Positions 1 to 5,110 of a DNA stretch of 5,110 bases are shown in pieces. The notes beneath the pieces were generated by a model. The model was not told the origin of the DNA, made no database searches, and worked only from the letters and a program-made list of their open reading frames with translations. Every line of letters starts with the position of its first letter. Position 1 is the stretch's first letter. Source of the DNA: JBCCTJ01 sp039198585 (GTDB lineage Bacteria; Bacteroidota; Bacteroidia; Cytophagales; Amoebophilaceae); NCBI GenBank assembly GCA_039198585.1, contig JBCCTJ010000046.1, positions 1-5,110 on the forward strand. Reading direction: 5' to 3'. The translations under genes and the position numbers were made by a program.

Positions 1-129
1 CATTTTGATGATGGGCGTTATAGCACCATTTTTTCCTGATAATTCTTTTGTCTCTAATAGACGTTCTACAGCTTGTTGCTTTATACCTTCCCATGTTACT
101 TGATTTATTTCTTTTTGTTGTTTATTCAT
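1..129 (-). CDS. IS256-like transposase, N-terminal fragment (runs off the left edge)
   Basis: The minus strand reads open for exactly 43 codons from the ATG at 129-127 to the window edge, so this is only the N-terminus of a longer protein. The segment contains VTWEGIKQQAVERLL followed by LSGKNGAITPIIK. This resembles the N-terminal pattern of IS256/Mutator-type transposases, where a short helical lead is followed by a G-K/E-D/N-G-x-(L/I)-T-P-(L/I)-(L/I)-K block before the DDE catalytic core. The catalytic residues lie outside the window and cannot be checked. No Shine-Dalgarno sequence precedes the ATG, as is usual in Bacteroidetes. The inverted repeat just upstream (139-179) fits an insertion-sequence end. 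The family is recognised from a short stretch and remembered patterns; it could be another transposase family, and whether the full element is intact is unknown. Confidence 0.55.
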   Translation of the reverse strand, partial: MNKQQKEINQVTWEGIKQQAVERLLETKELSGKNGAITPIIKM

Positions 130-130
130 G

Positions 131-179
131 ATTAAAAAATTCAAAAGTGTCAAATTTTTTTATTTTGACACTTTTGAAT
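131..179 (-). terminator. Terminator-like hairpin at the probable IS end
   Basis: Positions 139-154 and 164-179 form a perfect 16-bp inverted repeat (right arm TTTGACACTTTTGAAT) around a 9-nt loop. On the minus strand the stem is followed directly by a run of T (complement of the A run at 134-138), the layout of a Rho-independent terminator. It lies between the stop codon of the 600-residue gene (254) and the transposase ATG (129). It could therefore end that gene's transcript and shield the transposase from read-through. The stem is AT-rich, so it would be a weak terminator. Because it hugs the transposase start, it may equally be a subterminal transposase-binding repeat. Confidence 0.45.
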
Positions 180-197
180 GATTTAACACTTTTAAAA
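139..197. repeat. Three copies of a TTnACACTTTTnAA motif, likely insertion-sequence end repeats
   Basis: One 16-bp motif occurs three times: inverted at 139-154, direct at 164-179 (TTTGACACTTTTGAAT), and a degenerate direct copy at 182-197 (TTTAACACTTTTAAAA, 3 mismatches). The two direct copies start 18 bp apart. Clustered copies next to a transposase start would suit transposase-binding sites in an IS terminal region. The true outer end and target duplication cannot be fixed from one end alone, but should lie between about 180 and 253 because the neighbouring gene stops at 254. Confidence 0.4.
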
Positions 198-253
198 CAA
201 AAAAAAATTTTGACTTTTTCTAACTAGGCTCTCATACTTGATTGTGCTACCAA

Positions 254-2056
254 CTATTCGGTAGTAGCCTCCTTTTTCTGCATCAATTGATAGATCTTAT
301 AAGTTGCTAACCCAGCCAAACCTACTATTATTGCTACAATTATGACTATTTTTACACGATAACCTCTTGGCTTATTCTTCTTGGGCTGTTCTTCCTTAGT
401 GTTTTCTTCTTTCTTATTCTGATCTTTCTTGGACTCTTCTTCCTGAGATTTGTCTTTCTTCTTATCCTTATCCTTCTTGGGCTGTTTTTCCTTAGTGTTT
501 TCTTCTTTCTTATTCTGATCTTTCTTGGACTCTTCTTTTTTAGGCTTCTTTTCTATAAAGCTTTTCCAATTAATTTTTTTGGTATACTCATTTAATTCAT
601 CCTTATATCCTGAGTTTTTTGATAATCTTAGGCTACTGAGTACACTGACTATATACTTGTTAAAGAGTTCAGCTAACTTTTGTGGTAGAAAATGATATTC
701 TTTTTGATCTTTTACTAGTTCAGAGATGGTTTTAATGGTCAATAAATGCTTGTTAGTAGCATCCTTGAGACATTCTGAATCATCAATTTTCATTTTTTCT
801 TCATCAAGAAATCCATCTAGTTGAAATTCCACATCAACCATACTTTCTATATGATTTTTTAGGGATTTGGTCCATTTTTTTCTTTGTTCGCTAATTTTTG
901 CTGCTTCGGTCTGATGTAAGCGAATGAAATTATTATCCTGAAGCTGATTCACGAGTTGGTTGATCCCTAGTAATACCTTAACAGTTGGAATAAGCTCATC
1001 ATAACTCATATAAGTTTTTTGTAATTGTTTCCCAATTGCTCCCTCCTGACTGATTCTTTTAGTTACTTGATCAGCTAAGTATCTACGTGAAGGCAGTTTG
1101 TCCTCTTCATTCCCATCATAAAAAATAATATCAGAATGATGTAATCCTGTGCCACCTGAGGTATCACTCTCAAGCCAGTCACCTCCAACTAGCTCTTTGG
1201 TCCATTCGTCCAATAATGTAGAGCCCTTATTTTCCTTATTAGAGACTCCACTGCTAAGAATTTCAAGAGAGAGCTTATCAACAATCAGATCAATAACTGC
1301 TTCCATCTTCTCACGAAAATGTTTCTCATTTTTTTTTTCTTCATTCGCTAGACGTTGCTGGGTTTCTTTTTCTTCTTTAGGCCACTGTTCTAATTCATCA
1401 CGTTTTTTATCATAATTATAGCTAGTTGGGCTAAACACATTTACTACTACTTCATCCCAATATTTATCTGCTTTATCAAAATCAAGACTGGCCTCTTCCT
1501 GATCTGCATCTTTTTTCTCACTTTCTTTCTCTTTGATGAGATCTCGATAGACTTCTTTTACCCTTGCTTCCCATGCTTCCAGTAATTTTTCAGCCAGTTT
1601 ACTTGGATTATTCTTGTCTTCAATAGAAAAACCATTTTTTAATAAGACCTTGCTGAAGATATCCAGGATATTTATTTTTTTGACTGTTTTTTTTGTTATA
1701 GCGGATTCTTCTCCCATAAAATTATCATTTTCTTGATTCTCAATACTCATTTTTTGTAGTGATTCTGGCCAATTTTCGGGCATTACTACTTTATTAAAAA
1801 ACTGTATCTCATCCTTAAAATTATCCACTTTAATGTCCTGAAAATATTCTTCTAAACTTACTTTAACTTCATCAAGTTGGTTATTCTGATTAGAATCATC
1901 AGAGTTTTCATCATCAATGTAATCTACTATTTTTTGTCTAACATCGTCATGTGTTTTTTTTACTAGATCTGCTGCATCAAGTGGGAGTAAGGCCATACCT
2001 GAGAAAAATAACGGATAGAGGATTCCGCGTAGTAGCCATTGGCGTAGTTGTATCAT
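254..2056 (-). CDS. Hypothetical secreted, C-terminally membrane-anchored, Lys/Glu-rich protein (600 aa)
   Basis: I do not recognise this family. Residues 1-28 look like a signal sequence: two Arg, then the hydrophobic stretch GILYPLFFSGMALLPL, with a plausible cleavage after A28. Residues 30-500 are highly charged and mostly helix-forming, with a likely coiled-coil stretch at about 215-262 and a single Cys (C429). Residues 502-562 are a low-complexity Lys/Glu stalk holding two nearly identical 21-residue repeats (508-528 and 540-560, EESKKDQ...QPKK). Residues 570-590 are a hydrophobic helix (VIIVAIIVGLAGLA), followed by the tail MQKKEATTE. If both ends act as read, most of the protein lies outside the inner membrane, held by the C-terminal helix; however, the strongly basic KKNKPRGYRVK just before that helix goes against the positive-inside rule. 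The ATG at 2056 has no Shine-Dalgarno but has a Bacteroidetes-type promoter 51 bp upstream. The coding strand carries long A tracts (A10 at 1329-1338; A8 at 1687-1694 and 1954-1961). No enzymatic motif is visible. A surface or host-interaction role is a guess. Confidence 0.85.
   Translation of the reverse strand: MIQLRQWLLRGILYPLFFSGMALLPLDAADLVKKTHDDVRQKIVDYIDDENSDDSNQNNQLDEVKVSLEEYFQDIKVDNFKDEIQFFNKVVMPENWPESLQKMSIENQENDNFMGEESAITKKTVKKINILDIFSKVLLKNGFSIEDKNNPSKLAEKLLEAWEARVKEVYRDLIKEKESEKKDADQEEASLDFDKADKYWDEVVVNVFSPTSYNYDKKRDELEQWPKEEKETQQRLANEEKKNEKHFREKMEAVIDLIVDKLSLEILSSGVSNKENKGSTLLDEWTKELVGGDWLESDTSGGTGLHHSDIIFYDGNEEDKLPSRRYLADQVTKRISQEGAIGKQLQKTYMSYDELIPTVKVLLGINQLVNQLQDNNFIRLHQTEAAKISEQRKKWTKSLKNHIESMVDVEFQLDGFLDEEKMKIDDSECLKDATNKHLLTIKTISELVKDQKEYHFLPQKLAELFNKYIVSVLSSLRLSKNSGYKDELNEYTKKINWKSFIEKKPKKEESKKDQNKKEENTKEKQPKKDKDKKKDKSQEEESKKDQNKKEENTKEEQPKKNKPRGYRVKIVIIVAIIVGLAGLATYKIYQLMQKKEATTE
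377..537 (-). repeat. 96-bp-period tandem duplication inside the Lys/Glu stalk
   Basis: Positions 377-441 and 473-537 are 65-bp copies that differ at one base (C391 versus T487), spaced 96 bp (32 codons) apart. The change gives E in residues 540-560 and K in 508-528. The spacer encodes a related but diverged Lys-rich stretch (KDKDKKKDKSQ). The near identity points to recent duplication or homogenisation. The whole 371-552 stretch is strongly pyrimidine-rich on the plus strand. Confidence 0.9.
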
Positions 2057-2106
2057 ATAATGAGATTAGGGATAACTTTATAGTTGTTATTATGAATTAA
2101 CAATTA

Positions 2107-2138
2107 CAAATATAATCAAGTTCAGTAAATTTGATCAA
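2107..2138 (-). promoter_or_regulatory. Bacteroidetes-type promoter for the 600-aa protein gene
   Basis: On the minus strand TATATTTG (complement of 2107-2114) exactly matches the Bacteroidetes -7 consensus TAnnTTTG. A TTG (complement of 2136-2138) lies upstream with a 21-nt spacer, close to the expected -33 placement. Transcription would start near 2100, giving a leader of about 44 nt before the ATG at 2056. The motif ATCAAG occurs three times here (2115-2120, 2134-2139, 2151-2156), and a 12-bp palindrome AAGTTATAACTT (2137-2148) overlaps the -33 side, a possible regulator site. The promoter assignment is a motif match only. Confidence 0.5.
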
Positions 2139-2180
2139 GTTATAACTTCAATCAAGCAAATAGCAGACTCATCATAAGCT

Positions 2181-3722
2181 TTACGTATCTCCCCACTGAG
2201 ACCGATCCAAGCTACGGTAATGAATAGCTTCTGCAATGTGTTCGGGCTGAACAATATGACTATCAGCCAGATCAGCGACCGTCCTAGCTACTTTACAGAT
2301 GCTGTGATACGCACGGCCAGAGAGCTTTAAGCGATTCATAGTGATGCGAAGTAAGTGCTGACTATCATCAGGTAGCGAAGCGTACTGTTCGCATAATTGA
2401 GGAGGCATCATTGCATTGGCATGAATTGTGGGGTGCTTGTGAAAACGAGTAACCTGCCTTTTGCGTGCTATGGTAACGCGCTCACGTACGGCAATACTTG
2501 TGGCTGTTTTTGGTATTGTGGTCATTGTTTTAAAAGAGACAGGATTCACAATCATATGAATATCTATGCGATCAAGTAAGGGACCGCTGATTTTGTGCAT
2601 GTACTTCTTACGCATCATAGGCGTACATGTGCAAGGTTTTTCTGGATGTGTGTAATAACCACATGGACAAGGGTTCATGCTAGCTACTAGTATGAAATTG
2701 GCAGGAAACTCTACACTCATTTTAGTACGTGTGATTGAAATCAGCTTGTCTTCTAAAGGCTGTCTGAGTACTTCTAGTGTACCTCTTTTGAACTCTGTTA
2801 GCTCATCTAAGAAGAGAACCCCGTTTTGACTAAGTGATATTTCACCGGGTTGTGGTATAGACCCTCCGCCTACTAAAGCAACATCACTGATCGTGTGATG
2901 AGGAGACCTAAATGGTCGCTGAGTTACTAAGGCTTGCCCTCGTTTGATTTTCCCAATGACAGAATACACTTTGCTAGTCTCTAATGCTTCACGTAATGTA
3001 AGTGGAGGTAGAATAGAAGGGATGCGCTTGGCTAGCATGGTCTTGCCAGAACCTGGAGGCCCTATCATAATTAAGTTATGACCACCTGCGGCAGCCACTT
3101 CTAGCGCTCTTTTAGCGGACACTTGCCCTTTAATATCGCCTAAGTCGAGCGGATAATCATTTTGTTGTTTCTCAAATAGCTTCCTTGTGTTGATGTAAAT
3201 CGGTTTAATTTCTTTTTGATTACTTAAAAAGTCAATAGCTTCTTGGATATGGCTAATCGGTATACTAGGCAAATTATTGACAATAGCCGCCTCATGAGCA
3301 TTGACTTTGGGTAAGATAAATCCTTGGTAGCCTTTTTTTCTTGCTTCTATAGCAATAGGTAGCACTCCTTTGACTGGACGCAACATGCCATCAAGAGCTA
3401 GCTCTCCCATTATCAGGTATCGATGAAGGGAAGGGAACTTGGCTTGTCTTGAAGCATGAAGAATAGAAAGAGCTATCGCAAGGTCGTACGACGCTCCTTC
3501 TTTTCTAATACTTGCTGGTGCTAAGTTAACAATGACTCGCTTTTGAGGCATTTTATAGCCATTGTGCTTTAACACAGACTCTATACGATGCTCACTCTCC
3601 TTAATCGAATTGTCAGGAAGCCCTACTATAAAGAGGTTTTGCCCCTCTACAATATTCACTTCAATAGCGATTACCTGCGCCTCTACTCCATACACTGTAC
3701 CCGCCTGTGTTTTTGTAATCAT
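2181..3722 (-). CDS. comM: ComM/YifB-family AAA+ ATPase (Mg-chelatase-like), intact
   Basis: A full-length member of the YifB/ComM family: 513 residues from the ATG at 3722, where the family is usually about 500. In that numbering the N-terminal ChlI/Lon-protease-like domain covers about 8-165 (YGVEA, VGLPDNSIKES, NLAPASIRKEGASYDLAIAL, GELALDG). The Mg-chelatase-type AAA+ core has Walker A GPPGSGKT (221-228), the RPFRSPHH block (269-276), Walker B GVLFLDE (301-307) and SMNPCPCGYY with a four-Cys cluster (C352, C354, C364, C366), then SGPLLDRIDIH (379-389). The C-terminal domain ends with SGRAYHSICKVARTVADL and YRSLDRS. All key residues are present. In Vibrio and Haemophilus, ComM is a hexameric helicase that promotes branch migration during natural transformation; its role in Bacteroidetes is less certain. 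A TTG at 3734 is in frame and would add four residues, but the ATG fits the family's N-terminus better. An in-frame stop lies at 3744-3746. The gene is followed after 124 bp by the 600-residue gene on the same strand. Confidence 0.96.
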   Translation of the reverse strand: MITKTQAGTVYGVEAQVIAIEVNIVEGQNLFIVGLPDNSIKESEHRIESVLKHNGYKMPQKRVIVNLAPASIRKEGASYDLAIALSILHASRQAKFPSLHRYLIMGELALDGMLRPVKGVLPIAIEARKKGYQGFILPKVNAHEAAIVNNLPSIPISHIQEAIDFLSNQKEIKPIYINTRKLFEKQQNDYPLDLGDIKGQVSAKRALEVAAAGGHNLIMIGPPGSGKTMLAKRIPSILPPLTLREALETSKVYSVIGKIKRGQALVTQRPFRSPHHTISDVALVGGGSIPQPGEISLSQNGVLFLDELTEFKRGTLEVLRQPLEDKLISITRTKMSVEFPANFILVASMNPCPCGYYTHPEKPCTCTPMMRKKYMHKISGPLLDRIDIHMIVNPVSFKTMTTIPKTATSIAVRERVTIARKRQVTRFHKHPTIHANAMMPPQLCEQYASLPDDSQHLLRITMNRLKLSGRAYHSICKVARTVADLADSHIVQPEHIAEAIHYRSLDRSQWGDT

Positions 3723-3734
3723 ACTTAAAAGCAA

Positions 3735-4409
3735 ATCATGAGTCTAGTTAGTATACAGTTATTCTAGAATTTATTTATATATAAATAGACACCGTAAATA
3801 TAATCAAAAGATGTTTTATTCAAAATAAATACAAAAATTATTTATTTTATACAAAAAAATTGATCAAAAAAACCATTCTATTTTTGCAAATCAGAAAATG
3901 ATCATACGAATTTGTACTTTTTAGCTATTAATAAGCCTTCTTGAAGCTCATTATTGCTCGCCAAAGACATTATTTTCGAACTCATAACTGATCAAAAAGT
4001 ATAGATAACTTTTTTATGTTATTCAGTCGTTTCGGTTCTTATATAGCTGGACAACCATGTGTTATATAAGCAAAAAATTAATCACCTACGCTCCTATTTT
4101 TATATCATTCCATCAAGAGGCTATATTCAAGTGTTATTTTAAAGAAAAAGAAAAATCCTCATAAGCTTGTAATTAACTAAATACCTGCTTGCTGACTTTG
4201 ACTACTTTCTCTTGTAGGCACCATTATAGTACTAGTATTATAATCAAAAAAGTCAACTTTTACGCTACTTACTCTGTATGGTATTCTCCCACCCATGATT
4301 TATACATGAGCTGTTTCGGAAGCTAGGCTTTCTCCAAGTTATATAACTACTTATATTTGTTTGGGAAAAATCATGCTGATTTTAAACCTAAAGCAATCAA
4401 TAGTAATAG
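3735..4409. other. Non-coding or fully degraded stretch with no recognisable gene
   Basis: About 675 bases with frequent stops in all frames. Beyond the comM leader I see only very short open stretches: minus-strand 3902-3985 (27 residues, ...NELQEGLLIAKKYKFV), minus-strand 4177-4296 (39 residues, MGGRIPYRV...ending SQQAGI), and plus-strand 4057-4164 (35 residues, MCYISKK...KEKSS). None matches a family I know, and they may be remnants or chance. There is an imperfect 22-nt palindrome at 4223-4244 and a hairpin at 4038-4047/4061-4070 (arm CTTATATAGC, one G-T pair) without a T tract. A plus-strand TATATTTG (4352-4359) resembles a -7 element but lacks a TTG at the right distance. No tRNA, rRNA or CRISPR-like repeat is seen. 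Confidence 0.6.
3795..3823 (-). promoter_or_regulatory. Weak candidate promoter for comM
   Basis: On the minus strand TATATTTA (complement of 3795-3802) matches 7 of the 8 positions of the Bacteroidetes TAnnTTTG element's framework except the final G, and a TTG (complement of 3821-3823) lies 18 nt upstream. This spacing is slightly short. Transcription would start near 3788, about 65 nt before the ATG at 3722. Two perfect AT-rich palindromes lie in that leader: ATTCTAGAAT (3761-3770) and TATTTATATATAAATA (3772-3787). In sequence this AT-rich, such matches arise easily by chance. Confidence 0.25.
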
Positions 4410-4783
4410 AGCAAAAAGAAGAAACCTAGTTATCTAGTTCAGTACCTGAAAATCCCCCTACTAGATGTCTTTGAGGACAAACAGCTAGGACAACTGATGA
4501 TGTGGTTCGAGTTCTTAGTGGACCTTAACAGAGAAGAGGACAAAAGCATTCTAAAACATGGGGATGCAGCACTAGCTAGGTAGTTCTTAAGCATTTAGGA
4601 AAAGGGGACTTAGGCAAGCTATCAAAAGAAGAGGGGAAACTGCTTTTTTGAATGATTGACTAGTCTAGCTACTCTACACAAGCAACACTGTATACTCTGT
4701 CGCGGTCCAATATGAAAAAAGAGGAAATAATCGAAAAATTAGCTAAATTTTCACCAAACAAAAAGAACTTATCAGCACTTTAG
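4410..4783 (+). pseudogene. Degraded remnant, possibly C-terminal part of an Rpn/PD-(D/E)XK transposase
   Basis: The first open stretch (4410-4580, 57 codons, no start) includes IPLLDVFEDKQLGQLMMWF, then FLVDLNREEDKSILK and GDAALAR, ending at TAG 4581. The reading then continues in another frame from 4580 (LKHLGKGDLGKLSKEEGKLL), broken by stops at 4649 and 4661, and ends with SNMKKEEIIEKLAKF before TAG 4781. Recombination-promoting Rpn-type transposases have, after the nuclease core, a W-x-x-FL segment, an acidic stretch, a D-x-A-(I/L)-A-x-A block, an L-S-x-(D/E)-E block and a charged tail rich in E, G and K; the fragments occur in that order across the frame change. The catalytic N-terminal region is absent or unrecognisable. 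At least one frameshift and two stops mean no functional product. The family call rests on remembered patterns. The last segment, which has its own ATG at 4712, could instead be the start of an unrelated broken gene. Confidence 0.4.
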
Positions 4784-4792
4784 ATAGATTAA

Positions 4793-5110
4793 TTAATCAG
4801 ACCCCCTATCTTTAGGTATGAGCATACCCGTCTTAGAGCAAATACTATAAGTACCCTTTTTGATCCTATGCATGAATTCTCTGAGCTTGGTCAAGAATTT
4901 TTACGCCCGCAGAATTTGATGATTCAGCTGCTCCCTTTTTTCAACCTCATAACAGTCATCAAGACTAGTAACTTTAATTTTGCCATCATTGATTTTTTCA
5001 ATCCTCGCTTGCAAGTCGTTTAAGTTCTTTTGGCACACAGCTATTTTCTTCTCTATAATCCGCTGAAACTCAATTAACTCTTCTCTAGGGTAGCCTCTAT
5101 TAATAAATAG
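4793..5110 (-). pseudogene. TraR/DksA-family regulator broken by an in-frame stop (runs off the right edge)
   Basis: The minus strand from the window edge encodes GYPREELIEFQRIIEKKIA followed by a long charged helix (about 60 residues) and EQLNHQILRA. A TAA at 4903-4901 follows, and then, in the same frame, KFLTKLREFMHRIKKGTYSI-C-SKTGMLIPKDRG up to TAA at 4795-4793. This matches the layout of Bacteroidetes TraR/DksA-like proteins: a coiled-coil arm with an ELxxFKxxIxxKL start, a QLAxRQxKF block, then R-I-x-x-(G/K)-T-Y-G-I-C-x-x-T-G-K-L-I-P-K-E-R-L. The stop sits where the family usually has Q, so a single C-to-T change (CAA to TAA) would explain it. After IPKDRG the usual R-A-V-P-H tail is missing, a second lesion. 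Family members bind RNA polymerase and tune promoters with ppGpp; this copy should not make the full protein. It converges on the transposase remnant with a 9-bp gap. The N-terminus is outside the window. Confidence 0.7.

Noticed and set aside
371..552. Pyrimidine-rich tract that could form triplex DNA
   Set aside because: It is explained by Lys/Glu codons (AAA, AAG, GAA, GAG) on the coding strand; no evidence of a separate DNA role.
1149..1415. Plus-strand open frame of 88 codons opposite the 600-residue gene
   Set aside because: It is Ser/Phe-rich, as expected for the antisense of a Lys/Glu-rich gene, and shows no family features.
2397..2579. Plus-strand open frame of 60 codons inside comM
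   Set aside because: It lies opposite the conserved comM C-terminal region and is a shadow of that gene.
3723..3734. Extension of comM to the in-frame TTG at 3734
   Set aside because: The ATG at 3722 places the N-terminus where the family begins, and the four extra residues have no support.
3861..3998. TGATCAAAAA occurring twice (3861-3870 and 3989-3998), considered as a repeat array
   Set aside because: Only two short AT-rich copies 128 bp apart, with no regular unit or spacer; chance is likely, and it is not CRISPR-like.
4787..4798. Perfect palindrome GATTAATTAATC between the two converging pseudogenes, considered as a bidirectional terminator
   Set aside because: There is no loop, little G/C and no proper T tract, so it would not form a convincing terminator.

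Overview
The window is AT-rich and reads as a decaying, mobile-element-rich stretch of a Bacteroidetes genome, most likely an obligate intracellular or amoeba-associated lineage of the Amoebophilus/Cardinium type. The clues are: no Shine-Dalgarno sequence before any start; a Bacteroidetes-type promoter (TTG, 21-nt spacer, TAnnTTTG) before one gene; an IS256-like transposase start at the left edge; a pseudogene resembling the Bacteroidetes TraR/DksA family at the right edge; and over 1 kb of broken or non-coding sequence. The taxon is an inference from style and remembered family features, not from a database match.

Layout, left to right. Positions 1-129 (minus) hold the first 43 codons of a transposase that runs out of the window. 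Positions 130-253 hold a strong 16-bp inverted repeat, terminator-like on the minus strand, plus a further degenerate copy of its arm; this is probably the insertion-sequence end. Positions 254-2056 (minus) encode a 600-residue, highly charged, unrecognised envelope protein with an N-terminal signal sequence, a repeated Lys/Glu-rich stalk and a C-terminal membrane helix. Positions 2057-2180 carry its promoter. Positions 2181-3722 (minus) encode an intact ComM/YifB AAA+ ATPase. Positions 3723-4409 contain no recognisable gene. Positions 4410-4783 (plus) look like the multiply broken C-terminal part of an Rpn/PD-(D/E)XK-type transposase. Positions 4793-5110 (minus, continuing off the right edge) are a TraR/DksA-like regulator interrupted by an in-frame stop.

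Only two genes look functional: comM, and the surface-protein candidate downstream on the same strand. The latter appears to have its own promoter, so the two need not be one operon. I see no new multi-gene system here. The most distinctive items are the unknown 600-residue protein, with its freshly duplicated charged stalk and a homopolymeric A10 tract, and the nonsense-interrupted stringent-response-type regulator.
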